Assembly (NCBI RefSeq): GCF_002261215.1
Contig: NZ_NEVS01000004.1
Coordinates: forward strand, 1,612,001-1,676,000
Direction of reading: 5' to 3'
Source of the DNA: Bordetella genomosp. 11
GTDB taxonomy: Bacteria > Pseudomonadota > Gammaproteobacteria > Burkholderiales > Burkholderiaceae_B
Length of the DNA stretch: 64,000 nt
Numbering within the stretch: position 1 is the stretch's first letter; the number at the start of each line of letters is the position of its first letter. The notes under the pieces were generated by a model. It was not told where the DNA came from. It saw only the letters and a program-made list of their open reading frames with translations, and searched no databases. Made by a program: the position numbers and the translations under genes. Below are positions 16,746 to 25,965 of the stretch, piece after piece.

Positions 16746-17909
16746 ATGCGGAACACTCAACCACCGCCCTCGCCCACGGGGGCCGGGGATACGCGCGCGC
16801 GGCCGCGCATCGGCGCGGGCCTGTCGCTGCGCGCCGTCCATAAGCAATATGGCGCCTCCACCGTCGTGCGCGACGTGGACATGGAAATCCAGCCGGGCGA
16901 GTTCGTTACCCTGCTGGGCGCCAGCGGTTCGGGCAAAACCACCACGCTGATGATGATCGCGGGTTTCACCGATCCGACCTCCGGCGAGATCCTGATCGAC
17001 GGCAAGTCGATGAACGGCATGGCGCCCGCCCAGCGCAACCTGGGGGTGGTCTTCCAGAACTACTCGCTTTTTCCCCACCTGACGGTGCGCCAGAACATCG
17101 CCTTTCCGCTGGAGATGCGCGGTGTGGGGCGCGCCGAGCGCGAGCGCCTGGTACGCCAGGCACTGGACATGGTGCACCTGCCCGACAAGGCCGGCAGCTA
17201 TCCGCGCCAGCTGTCCGGCGGCCAGCAGCAGCGCGTGGCGCTGGCCCGCGCGCTGGTATTCGGCCCCCGGGTATTGCTGATGGACGAGCCGCTGGGGGCG
17301 CTGGACAAGAAGCTGCGCGAACACATGCAGCTGGAGATCAAGCGTATCCAGAACGAATTGGGCGCGACCGTCGTATATGTGACGCATGACCAGGAAGAGG
17401 CCCTGACGATGTCGGACCGCATCGCGGTGATGCAGCACGGGCGCATCGTACAGATCGGCAGCCCGTCCGACCTGTACGACCGGCCCGCCACGCGCTGGGT
17501 GGCGGATTTCGTCGGACTATCGAACTTCATCGAGACCCGGGTGCTGGAGGTTGGCGCGGACGGCATCGCGATCGTGCGCCTGCCCGACGGCAGCACCGCA
17601 TCCGTGCCCGGCACGCCGTCCTTGCGGGCGGGTACCGACGCCACGCTGGTCCTGCGCCCGGAAAAGCTGCGCGTGGCCACGCCCGGCGCACCGGGAGGCC
17701 TGGAAAACCGCTTGCCGGCCAATGTGGCCGATTTGATCTACCTGGGCCATGCCACCCGGCGCCTCGTGCGCACGGCCGACGGCGCCACCTTGCAGGTGCA
17801 GGAGGCCAATCGCCACGGCGCGCCGCTGTTCGAGCCGGGACAACAGGTCGAGGTGCAATGGGCCCGCGAAGACGGCTGGCTGCTGGCCGGCGATGCGAGG
17901 GCGGCATGA
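16746..17909 (+). CDS. ABC transporter ATP-binding protein, PotA type
   Basis: The 387-aa ATPase has Walker A GASGSGKTT, signature LSGGQQQRVALARA, Walker B VLLMDEPLGALD and the H-loop YVTHDQEEALTMSDR. A C-terminal TOBE-like domain spans about residues 290-385. The start is the first ATG after the binding-protein stop; its ribosome site is weak. The 3' end overlaps the permease start. Confidence 0.9.
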   Translation: MRNTQPPPSPTGAGDTRARPRIGAGLSLRAVHKQYGASTVVRDVDMEIQPGEFVTLLGASGSGKTTTLMMIAGFTDPTSGEILIDGKSMNGMAPAQRNLGVVFQNYSLFPHLTVRQNIAFPLEMRGVGRAERERLVRQALDMVHLPDKAGSYPRQLSGGQQQRVALARALVFGPRVLLMDEPLGALDKKLREHMQLEIKRIQNELGATVVYVTHDQEEALTMSDRIAVMQHGRIVQIGSPSDLYDRPATRWVADFVGLSNFIETRVLEVGADGIAIVRLPDGSTASVPGTPSLRAGTDATLVLRPEKLRVATPGAPGGLENRLPANVADLIYLGHATRRLVRTADGATLQVQEANRHGAPLFEPGQQVEVQWAREDGWLLAGDARAA

Positions 17910-18844
17910 ACCCGCCCGTCCGCTCGTCCGGACAGGATGCGACGGGGGCCATGAACGAACCGTCCGGGCGGATCGCGCGCACGGCGGCCTCGCAAGATGC
18001 GGGCGCGCCGCGCGGCCGTCCCTGGCTATTGCTGGCCCCCGCGCTGATCTTCCTGGCGATCTTCTTCGTCTATCCCCTGTTGGGCATGCTGGCGCGCAGC
18101 CTGGCCGGCCCGCACCACGGTATCGGCCTGGCCAACTACGGGCGCCTGCTTGCCGAACCCGTCTGGCTGCAGATCATCTGGATCACCTTCCAGATCGGCC
18201 TGATGACCACGCTTTGCACGCTGGTCCTGGGCTATCCGCTGGCGTATCTGTTGTCCGCGCTGCGCCCGCGCACGGCCGGCCTGCTGATGATCCTGGTCAT
18301 CGTGCCCTATTTCACCAGCATCCTGGTGCGCACCTATGCCTGGATGGTGCTGCTGGGAACCGATGGGATCCTCAATCGCCTGCTGGTGAGGCTGGGCGCG
18401 GTCGATGCGCCGATCCCGCTGATGTACAACCGCTTCGCGGTATTGCTCGGCATGACCTACGTACTGCTGCCGTATATGGTGCTGGCGCTCTACAGCGTGA
18501 TGCGGGGCATCGACAGTTCGCTGCTGCGGGCGGCGCACAGCCTGGGCGCGAGCCGGCTGTCCGCCTTCACGCGGATTTTCCTGCCCTTGAGCATGCCCGG
18601 CGTGGCGGCCGGCGGCCTGATCGTCTTCATACTGAGCCTGGGGTTCTTCATTACCCCGGCGCTGATGGGCGGCGACCGCGACGCGATGATTTCCATGATC
18701 ATCCAGCAGCAGGTGGAAACCTATTTCGATTGGCCGTTCGCCTCCACCCTGGCCACGGTGCTGCTCGCGCTGACGCTGGTGGCGTTCTTCGTGTACGAAC
18801 GCGTGGTGGGCATGGAACATCTTTTCAGGGCGAAGCAGCGATGA
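17906..18844 (+). CDS. ABC transporter permease, PotB type
   Basis: This 312-aa permease has a ~45-residue polar N-terminal extension, then about six hydrophobic helices. Its EAA loop around residues 210-230 reads SLGASRLSAFTRIFLPLSMP. The ATG overlaps the ATPase stop (ATGA) and is preceded by GAGGG. It pairs with the PotC-type permease next in line. Confidence 0.88.
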   Translation: MNPPVRSSGQDATGAMNEPSGRIARTAASQDAGAPRGRPWLLLAPALIFLAIFFVYPLLGMLARSLAGPHHGIGLANYGRLLAEPVWLQIIWITFQIGLMTTLCTLVLGYPLAYLLSALRPRTAGLLMILVIVPYFTSILVRTYAWMVLLGTDGILNRLLVRLGAVDAPIPLMYNRFAVLLGMTYVLLPYMVLALYSVMRGIDSSLLRAAHSLGASRLSAFTRIFLPLSMPGVAAGGLIVFILSLGFFITPALMGGDRDAMISMIIQQQVETYFDWPFASTLATVLLALTLVAFFVYERVVGMEHLFRAKQR

Positions 18845-19623
18845 AGGAACGCATGCCCGGCTGGTTCATCAGGATAGTCGGCGCCGTGGTGCTACTTTTC
18901 CTGGTGCTGCCCATCCTGATCATTTTCCCGCTGGCCGCGAGCCCGTCGGACTACCTGTCCTTTCCCCCCACGGGCATATCGTGGCGCTGGTTCGACGCCG
19001 TGCTGTCGGACCCGGGCTGGATGGCCTCGCTGCGGCTGAGCCTGGGCGTGGCGCTGGCGTCCACGCTGTGCGCGGTGCTATTGGCCCTGGCGGCGGCGCT
19101 GGCGCTGGTACGCATGGACTTCCGCGGCAAGCGGCTGGTGTATGCGCTGGTGCTGCTGCCGATGATCGTGCCCCACATCATCACCTCCATCGCGGTGTAT
19201 TTCTTTTTTTCGTCCGCCGGCATTCCGGCGCTGGCCGGCATGATCATCGGGCACGTCGCGCTGGCGATCCCGGTCGCGACCATCATCCTCTCGGCCACGC
19301 TGCAGGCCTTCGACATCCGCCTGGAACAGGCCGCGCAAAGCCTGGGCGCAAGCCGGCTGGTGGCGCTGCGGCGCATCACCCTGCCCCTGATCGCGCCCGG
19401 TATCGCCGCCGCGGCGATCTTCGCCTTCCTGAGCTCGTTCGACGAGCTGCTGGTGGCGCTGTTCCTGTCCTCGCCCGAACAGCAGACCCTGCCGGTGCGG
19501 ATATGGAACGCCGTGCAGTTCCAGCTCGACCCGACCATCGCCGCCGTCAGCGCGCTGCTGATCGTCTTCTCCGCCGCCGCGCTGGCCGCGGGCAACTTCC
19601 TGCAACGCAAGGAGCAAGCATGA
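18841..19623 (+). CDS. ABC transporter permease, PotC type
   Basis: The 260-aa permease has about six hydrophobic segments and the EAA loop AAQSLGASRLVALRRITLPL. The start overlaps the preceding stop by four bases, and its own stop overlaps the M24 gene, so the importer and hydrolases are translated as one coupled unit. Confidence 0.88.
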   Translation: MKERMPGWFIRIVGAVVLLFLVLPILIIFPLAASPSDYLSFPPTGISWRWFDAVLSDPGWMASLRLSLGVALASTLCAVLLALAAALALVRMDFRGKRLVYALVLLPMIVPHIITSIAVYFFFSSAGIPALAGMIIGHVALAIPVATIILSATLQAFDIRLEQAAQSLGASRLVALRRITLPLIAPGIAAAAIFAFLSSFDELLVALFLSSPEQQTLPVRIWNAVQFQLDPTIAAVSALLIVFSAAALAAGNFLQRKEQA

Positions 19624-20759
19624 CCGCCGCCATTCCGCTTTTCGACCGCGCCGAGTTTCTCGATCGCCTGGAAAGGCTGCGGCAGTCGATGCGGGAGCGG
19701 TCCGCCGACGTCATGCTGCTGGACGATATCGAGATCCTGGCCTACTTCACCGGCTATGAAAGGTCCATCAGCTACTACCGCGCGTGCCTGGTGCCCCTGG
19801 AGGGCGAGCCGCTGATGGTACTGCGCAGCCTGGACGCGGCGCCCTTTCTGGAAACGGCGTGGTTCGACCAGCATGTCGGCTACGCCGACGCGGAAGACCC
19901 GGTCGCGCTGCTGGCCACGGAGATCGCGCGGCGCTGGGGCACCGGCGTGCGGCTGGGCATGGACTTCGGCAGCCATGGCATGACCGTGGATGTCTACCGC
20001 CGGCTCCAGGCCGCGCTGCCCGGCGCGGCCTTCGTGGACATGACCAACGTACCCTGGGAACTGCGCCTGCTCAAATCGCCGCTGGAGATCCGCCACATCG
20101 AACAGGCCAGCGCCATCGCCGACCGGACGATGCGCGAGATGACGGAACGCGCCAGGCCGGGAATGAGCGGCCGCGACCTGGCGGCCTACGCGGCCTGCCG
20201 CTATATCGAGCTGGGCGCCCTGCCCGGCCACGTCGGGCCGATCACCTACGGCAAGGGCTGGGGCTTCCTGCACGGGCATTTGCACGACACGCCGATGCAA
20301 TCGGGCGACGTCCTGCACATCGAACTGGTGCCGCGCTTTCGCGGTTACAGCGCGCGCCTGATGCGCAGCGTCGTCATGGGCAGGCCCAGCGACGAACAAC
20401 GCGAGACCGCCGAACGCCTGGCGGCGCTGCAGGACGCGCAGATCGCCGCCATGGTCCCGGGCGCTTCGGCGCGCGACATCGACGCCCTGCTGCGCGACGG
20501 CGTGGTGCGGGCCGGCCTGCGCGACACCTACGAGAACATCACGGGCTATACGCTGGGCTATTACTCGCAGCAGCCGGTGCGTTCCAGCGACTTCACGCGG
20601 GTGTTCGGTCCGCATGCCGACTGGACGCTGCAGGCCGGCATGGTTTTTCATATGTACACCTCGGCCAAGGGACTCGCATTCAGCGAGACCGTGCTGGTGG
20701 AGTCGGACGGGCCGCGACGCCTGACGCGGTTGGAACGCAAGCTGTACGCCACGGAATAA
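19620..20759 (+). CDS. M24-family (pita-bread fold) protein with degenerate metal site
   Basis: The 379-aa protein has an N-terminal creatinase/prolidase-type domain (about 1-150) and a C-terminal pita-bread domain. Of the five usual metal ligands only the last Glu (SETVLVES) is clearly kept. The first Asp is Glu (LHIEL), the second aligns with Arg, the His position reads TGYTLGYY and the EPG Glu is Tyr (FHMY). It may therefore be a metal-free enzyme like creatinase, or a different amidase. Coupled by ATGA to the permease, it should act on the imported compound. Confidence 0.78.
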   Translation: MTAAIPLFDRAEFLDRLERLRQSMRERSADVMLLDDIEILAYFTGYERSISYYRACLVPLEGEPLMVLRSLDAAPFLETAWFDQHVGYADAEDPVALLATEIARRWGTGVRLGMDFGSHGMTVDVYRRLQAALPGAAFVDMTNVPWELRLLKSPLEIRHIEQASAIADRTMREMTERARPGMSGRDLAAYAACRYIELGALPGHVGPITYGKGWGFLHGHLHDTPMQSGDVLHIELVPRFRGYSARLMRSVVMGRPSDEQRETAERLAALQDAQIAAMVPGASARDIDALLRDGVVRAGLRDTYENITGYTLGYYSQQPVRSSDFTRVFGPHADWTLQAGMVFHMYTSAKGLAFSETVLVESDGPRRLTRLERKLYATE

Positions 20760-20765
20760 GCCGCC

Positions 20766-21986
20766 ATGGAACACGCCGCACTGATTGCCGCCCTGGACGA
20801 GCAGGCCAGCCTGGAATTCCTGGCGCAAATGATCCGCTTCAAGAGCTACAGCGCCACGCCGGGCGAGCGCGAGCTCGCCGAGTTCATGGTCGACCGCATG
20901 AACGCCATCGGGCTGCAGGCCGAACTGACCCCCGTGCCCGGCGGCCGCGTCAACGCCATCGGCCGCTGGCGCGGCACGGGCGCGGGGCCCGGTGCCAGCC
21001 TGCTGTTCAATGGCCATCTGGATACCAATCCCGTCAGCGAGGGCTGGACGGTCGATCCCTGGGGCGGACTGTACGACGACGCCTTCATCTACGGCATCGG
21101 CGTCTCGAACATGAAGGCCGGCGATGCCGCGTACTACTGCGCGGTCAAGACCCTGATCGACCAGGGCGTGCGGTTGCCCGGCGATGTCGTGCTGACCTAC
21201 GTGGTGGGTGAACTGCAAGGCGGTATCGGCAGCGTGGCCGCCATCGAGCAAGGGGTGGCGGCGGATTACTTCATCAATGCCGAGCCCACGGATGTCCAGG
21301 CGCTGACCATGCATGCCGGGTCCTTTGTGTTCGTGATCGAGATAACCGGCAGCACGCGTCACCTGTCCAAGCGCGAGGAGGCCGCCGACGCCATCGCGGC
21401 GGGCTGCTGGCTGGTGCCGCGCATCAATGCGATGACGTTTTCCGGCGCGGCCGGGCCGGAGCACCGCTCCATCAACCGCGCCAACGTAGGCGTCATGCGC
21501 GGCGGGCTGGGCCGCGAGATGCTGGAATGGCGTGCCCCCCAGGTCGCGGATTTCGTGCGCATACAGGGATCGGCGCGCTATGCGCCCGGCCAGACGGAAG
21601 ACGGCGTCATGGCGGACCTGCGCGGCCTGCTGGACGAAATGGAAGGCATGTTCCCCGGCATACGCGCCAGCGTCTCGATCAACCGCAGCGATAACCGGCC
21701 GACCATGCTGCCTTTCCAGGTGGACCCGCAATCGCGCATCGTGCGGGCCGTGAACGACGCCTACCGTGCCGTGCGCCATGCGGACCAGCCGACCGGCGCC
21801 CTGCGCCCGCCCGCCTTCTACGGCACGGACGCGGCGCACTTCTACCAGCGCCTGGGAATGCCGGGCATCGTTTGCGGACCCGGCGGCAAGTACAACACCA
21901 TGCCGGACGAACGGGTGGACATCCCCGACTATCTCGATGCCATCCGGGTTTACATGCTGGCCATCCTGGATATCTGCGGCCGCTAA
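20766..21986 (+). CDS. M20-family peptidase/deacylase-like protein with altered metal ligands
   Basis: The 406-aa protein has ArgE/DapE/CPG2-like architecture. NGHLDTNPV keeps the first His and Asp, and NAEPTD keeps a metal Glu. The bridging Asp is Asn (GVSNMKAG), the usual EE pair reads GEL, and the C-terminal His position reads KYNTMPDE. The frame is intact, so it is not a pseudogene. Six bases separate it from the M24 gene. Together they probably process the transported substrate by unusual chemistry. Confidence 0.75.
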   Translation: MEHAALIAALDEQASLEFLAQMIRFKSYSATPGERELAEFMVDRMNAIGLQAELTPVPGGRVNAIGRWRGTGAGPGASLLFNGHLDTNPVSEGWTVDPWGGLYDDAFIYGIGVSNMKAGDAAYYCAVKTLIDQGVRLPGDVVLTYVVGELQGGIGSVAAIEQGVAADYFINAEPTDVQALTMHAGSFVFVIEITGSTRHLSKREEAADAIAAGCWLVPRINAMTFSGAAGPEHRSINRANVGVMRGGLGREMLEWRAPQVADFVRIQGSARYAPGQTEDGVMADLRGLLDEMEGMFPGIRASVSINRSDNRPTMLPFQVDPQSRIVRAVNDAYRAVRHADQPTGALRPPAFYGTDAAHFYQRLGMPGIVCGPGGKYNTMPDERVDIPDYLDAIRVYMLAILDICGR

Positions 21987-21998
21987 GACAGCGGCCGC
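21976..21998 (+). terminator. Hairpin at end of transporter-hydrolase operon
   Basis: A perfect 9-bp stem, GCGGCCGCT and AGCGGCCGC around a 5-base loop, starts inside the last codons of the M20 gene. No T-run follows, so it may be a weak terminator or a 3'-end stabiliser. Confidence 0.5.
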
Positions 21999-22045
21999 GC
22001 CACGCGCGCATATACTTGCCGGACCCCAATTTTGCGGAGCAACGC

Positions 22046-22945
22046 GTGGACCGGCTACATGGCATGAAGACCTTCGTCACCGTGGTCGAGAGCGGCGGCT
22101 TCACGGCGGCCGCGCGCAAGCTCGATGTGTCGCTGTCGGTCGTCAGCCGCGTGATCACCGAACTGGAGGCCCATCTGGGCGTGCGGCTGCTGACGCGCAC
22201 GACCCGCGTCGTTCGCCCCACCGAAACCGGTACCGCGTACTTCGAGAACTGCAAGCGCATCCTGGACGAGATCGAAGAAGCGGAACTGACGGCGGCGGGC
22301 ACGCACGCCGCCCCGCGCGGCGATCTGGTCGTCACGGCGCCCGTGTTGTTCGGGGCGCGCCACGTCACCCCCATCGTGGTCGAGTACCTGCAACGCTATC
22401 CCGAGGTCGACGTCCAGAGCCTGTTCCTGGACCGCAATGTGAATCTCATCAACGAAGGCGTCGATGTCGGCGTGCGCATCGGCGAGCTGCCCAGCTCGTC
22501 GCTGCAGGCCATCCCCGTGGGCCGCGTGCGGCGGGTGGTATGCGCATCGCCGTCGTATTTGCAGGAACACGGCACGCCGCGCACGCCCGCCGACCTGCTT
22601 TCGCACACGCTGATCCAGACCACCGCGGTCAACGCGCTGGCCGAATGGCGCTTCCAGGAAGAAGGTGAAACCAGGCCGCTGCGCTTCACCCCGCGCTTCG
22701 CGACCTCGACCAATGACTCGGCGATCGCCGCCGCGGTGGCCGGGCTGGGGCTGGCCCGCGTGCTGTCCTATCAGGTGGCGGGCGAACTCTGGGATGGCAA
22801 GCTGCGCGTGGTCCTGGCCGACTACGAGCAGCCGACATTGCCGATCCACGTGATCCATCGTGAAGGCCGCCACGCGATGCAGAAGGTCCGCGCCTTCCTG
22901 GACCTGGCGATCGACCGTTTGCGGGGCGACAAGTCCCTCAATTGA
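22046..22945 (+). CDS. LysR-family transcriptional regulator
   Basis: The 299-aa regulator has an N-terminal winged HTH (GGFTAAARKLDVSLSVVSRVI) and a LysR substrate domain of the aromatic/CrgA-like group. I chose the GTG at 22046, which has GGAG six to seven bases upstream; an ATG at 22064 would shorten it by six residues. It lies 59 bases after the M20 gene in the same direction and may regulate that operon or neighbouring genes. Confidence 0.82.
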   Translation: MDRLHGMKTFVTVVESGGFTAAARKLDVSLSVVSRVITELEAHLGVRLLTRTTRVVRPTETGTAYFENCKRILDEIEEAELTAAGTHAAPRGDLVVTAPVLFGARHVTPIVVEYLQRYPEVDVQSLFLDRNVNLINEGVDVGVRIGELPSSSLQAIPVGRVRRVVCASPSYLQEHGTPRTPADLLSHTLIQTTAVNALAEWRFQEEGETRPLRFTPRFATSTNDSAIAAAVAGLGLARVLSYQVAGELWDGKLRVVLADYEQPTLPIHVIHREGRHAMQKVRAFLDLAIDRLRGDKSLN

Positions 22946-23146
22946 GCTGACGGGTCCGCTCCGGCGGTTTCGGGGGCCGATCCAGCCGCCATGTCCTGCC
23001 TGGCGGTTTCCAGGTCGATTCGTGGCGATTATTGCAAATTTAAGAAGAATGCCTTCTGTCGGCGGGGGGTTTTCGTGGGAATGCGCCCTCCTATGATTCG
23101 TTCCAGCACGACATTACGTGCGAAAAACGCAACCAAAGGACCCGCC

Positions 23147-23758
23147 ATGAAACTCTACCACCACCCGCTCTCCGGCCATGCCCACCGCGCCCGCCTGTTC
23201 CTGTCGCTGATCGGCCAGCCTGTGGAACTGATCGAAGTCGACCTCGCCAGCCGCGCGCACAAGCATGCCGATTTCCTGAAGATCAACCCGTTCGGCCAGG
23301 TGCCCGTCCTGGTCGACGGCGACGTGGCGGTACCCGACTCCAACGCGATCCTGGTGTATGCCAGCAAGAAGCTCGGCAAGACCGATTGGCTGCCGGAATC
23401 GCCCGCCGAAGCCGCCGCCGTGCAGCGCTGGCTCTCGGTGGCCGCCGGCGACATCGCCTTCGGCCCGGCCGCTGCGCGCCTGGTGACCGTGTTCGCGGCA
23501 ACGTTGGACGCGGATGCCGCCATCGCCCGCGCCCACGTCGTCCTCAAGCGCATGGACGACGCGCTGGCCGACAGGAACTGGATCGCCGCCGACCATCCCA
23601 CCATCGCCGATGTGGCGCTGTACAGCTACACGGCCCGCGCGCCGGAAGGCTTCGTCGACCTGGCGGATTACCGCAACGTGCGGGAATGGCTGGCGCGCGT
23701 GGAAGCATTGCCCGGCTTCGTCGACTTCCAGAAGACCCCGGTCGGATTGGCCGCCTGA
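23147..23758 (+). CDS. Glutathione S-transferase
   Basis: The 203-aa protein has a thioredoxin-like N-terminal domain ([20 protein letters not shown], then [20 protein letters not shown] with the glutathione-binding P and DS motif) and an all-helical C-terminal domain. The start follows AAAGGA. It is followed at 107 bases by a large flavin reductase fusion with which it probably forms an operon. The 22946-23146 gap shows no motif. Confidence 0.88.
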   Translation: MKLYHHPLSGHAHRARLFLSLIGQPVELIEVDLASRAHKHADFLKINPFGQVPVLVDGDVAVPDSNAILVYASKKLGKTDWLPESPAEAAAVQRWLSVAAGDIAFGPAAARLVTVFAATLDADAAIARAHVVLKRMDDALADRNWIAADHPTIADVALYSYTARAPEGFVDLADYRNVREWLARVEALPGFVDFQKTPVGLAA

Positions 23759-23864
23759 GCGTTCCGTTTCCCCGCGATGGCCGGCCCGCCTCCGGCCTCG
23801 CCCCGCCTGCGCAACGGGGATCCTGCCTATCGGTGGCGACCGGCCCGTACACAAAGGAGCTTCC

Positions 23865-25916
23865 ATGTCTACCCTACCCTGGCATGCCGGCGAACTCGCC
23901 CTGCAATCGCAGATCGGCGTGTTGGCCAAAATGGACGATGTCGGTCGCCGCTTCATCCGCGACTACATGCCCGACCAGCACCGCGAATTCTTCGCCCAGC
24001 TGCCCTTCGTGGTACTGGGTAGCGTGGACGCCGAAGGCGCCGTCTGGGCCACCCTGCGGGCGGGGAAGCCGGGGTTCCTGAATTCGCCGGATCCTCGTCG
24101 CCTGGACCTTTCCCTTGCACGGGAACCCGCCGATCCGGCCGATGCCGGCCTTTCCCACGGCAGCGCGATCGGCTTGCTGGGCATCGACCTGGCCACGCGC
24201 CGGCGCAATCGCATGAACGGCGTGCTGCGGCATGGCGCGCAGGGGATTTCCCATATCGACGTGGTGCACAGCTTCGGCAACTGCCCCCGCTACATCCAGC
24301 AGCGCAGCCTGGCCTTCACGCGGGACCCCGCCGTGCCGTCGCCGGTCGCGCCGCAAACGCTTTCCACCCTGGACGAGCGCGCGCGCGCCCTGATCGGCCG
24401 CTCGGACGCCTTTTTTGTCGCGTCCTATGCGGATCTTCCCGAACAGGGACGGCAGGTCGATGTGTCGCACCGCGGCGGCAAGCCGGGCTTCGTGCGGCTC
24501 GACGCCGATGGCGGCATGACCATTCCCGATTTCGCCGGCAACCTGTTCTTCAATACGCTGGGCAACTTCATGGTCAATCCGCTGGCCGGGGTGACCTTCG
24601 CCGACTTCGACACCGGCGAACTGCTGCAGATGACGGGCCGCGCCGAAGTGATCGTGGACTCGCCGGAAATCGCCGCTTTCCAGGGCGCCGAACGGTTGTG
24701 GCGCTTCTTCCCCGACGTCATCGTCCGGCGCGAGCAGGCGCTGCCGCTGCGCTGGGCCACGAAGGAAGACGGCGCTTCGCCGAGCTCGCTGCTGACGGGC
24801 GACTGGAGCGAGGCTGCCGGACGCCTGCGCGCCGCCGCGGCGGCCGATCGCTGGCGCCCCTTTCGGGTGACGCATATCGTCGATGAAAGCAGCGTCGTGC
24901 GTTCTTTCCATCTGCAGGCGGCCGACGACGCCGGCGTCGTCGCCCACCGCGCCGGCCAATTCCTGCCGATCCGGATCACGCCTGCCGGCCAGGAAAAACC
25001 GCTGACCCGCACCTATACCCTGTCCGTGGCGCCCTCCGACGCCGCCTACCGCATCAGCGTGAAGCGCGACGGCGTCGTCTCGCGGCATCTGCACGATAAC
25101 GTGAAGGTCGGCGACATCATCGAGACGCGGGCGCCCGCCGGCGCCTTCACGATCGACGCCGCCGAAAAGCGCCCGGCCGTGCTGCTGGCCGCCGGCATCG
25201 GGGTGACGCCCATGCTGGCGATGCTGCGGCACATCGTCTACGAAGGCAAACGCAAGCAGCGCGTACGGCCCACGTGGTTCTTCCATTCGGCGCGCAGCAT
25301 GTCCGAACGCGCGTTCGCGGACGAGTTGTCCGTGCTGCGGGAACAAGGCGGCGGCCATGTCCAGGTTTTCCGGTTGCTCAGCGACACGACGCAGGCCCGG
25401 CTGGGCGAGGACTACGACCAATCCGGCCGCATCGACATCGACCTGCTGCGCGCGCGGCTGCCGTTCGACGACTACGACTTCTACCTGTGCGGGCCGGCCG
25501 CGTTCATGCAGTCGCTCTATGACGGACTGCGCGCGCTGAACGTGCCGGACGCCAGGATCCACGCGGAAGCCTTCGGGGCATCGTCACTGGCGCGCACGGG
25601 CGATGCGCATGCACGGGCGGACACCCAGCCGGCAAGCCAGCCCGCCACGAAATCGGTGCCCGTGATTTTCGTGGATTCCGCGAAGGAAGCGCGCTGGAAT
25701 GCGGGCGACGGCTCCTTGCTGGAGGTAGCCGAACAGCGCGGCCTGGCACCGGAATTCGGCTGCCGGGCAGGCAACTGCGGCACCTGCCGCACGCGTATCG
25801 TGCAGGGAGCCGTGGCCTACCCGACCCGTCCGGAGTTCGACGTGCCGCAGGGCGAAGCGCTGATCTGCTGCGCGGTCCCGGCGGCCGACGGCGCGCCGTT
25901 GCAACTGGCGCTGTGA
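23865..25916 (+). CDS. PPOX-like / ferredoxin reductase / 2Fe-2S fusion protein
   Basis: The 683-aa multidomain protein carries, in order, a pyridoxamine-phosphate-oxidase-like FMN-binding split barrel (about 35-300), a ferredoxin-NADP-reductase FAD domain (RTYTLSVAP), an NAD domain (LLAAGIGVTPMLAMLRH, FYLCGPAAFM) and a C-terminal plant-type ferredoxin (CRAGNCGTCRT plus a distal Cys). It can move electrons from NAD(P)H through FAD and 2Fe-2S to a flavin site. The ribosome site AAAGGAGC is strong. The pairing with GST suggests detoxification. Confidence 0.85.
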   Translation: MSTLPWHAGELALQSQIGVLAKMDDVGRRFIRDYMPDQHREFFAQLPFVVLGSVDAEGAVWATLRAGKPGFLNSPDPRRLDLSLAREPADPADAGLSHGSAIGLLGIDLATRRRNRMNGVLRHGAQGISHIDVVHSFGNCPRYIQQRSLAFTRDPAVPSPVAPQTLSTLDERARALIGRSDAFFVASYADLPEQGRQVDVSHRGGKPGFVRLDADGGMTIPDFAGNLFFNTLGNFMVNPLAGVTFADFDTGELLQMTGRAEVIVDSPEIAAFQGAERLWRFFPDVIVRREQALPLRWATKEDGASPSSLLTGDWSEAAGRLRAAAAADRWRPFRVTHIVDESSVVRSFHLQAADDAGVVAHRAGQFLPIRITPAGQEKPLTRTYTLSVAPSDAAYRISVKRDGVVSRHLHDNVKVGDIIETRAPAGAFTIDAAEKRPAVLLAAGIGVTPMLAMLRHIVYEGKRKQRVRPTWFFHSARSMSERAFADELSVLREQGGGHVQVFRLLSDTTQARLGEDYDQSGRIDIDLLRARLPFDDYDFYLCGPAAFMQSLYDGLRALNVPDARIHAEAFGASSLARTGDAHARADTQPASQPATKSVPVIFVDSAKEARWNAGDGSLLEVAEQRGLAPEFGCRAGNCGTCRTRIVQGAVAYPTRPEFDVPQGEALICCAVPAADGAPLQLAL

Positions 25917-25965
25917 CCTTGGCGGCTGACGGCGACCTCGTGCCGGATCCGGCGAATGGCGGCCC

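Noticed and set aside
19620..21986. Treating the M24/M20 genes as degraded pseudogenes
   Set aside because: Both frames are full length, tightly coupled to a transporter, and end with a hairpin. Only the ligand positions are changed.
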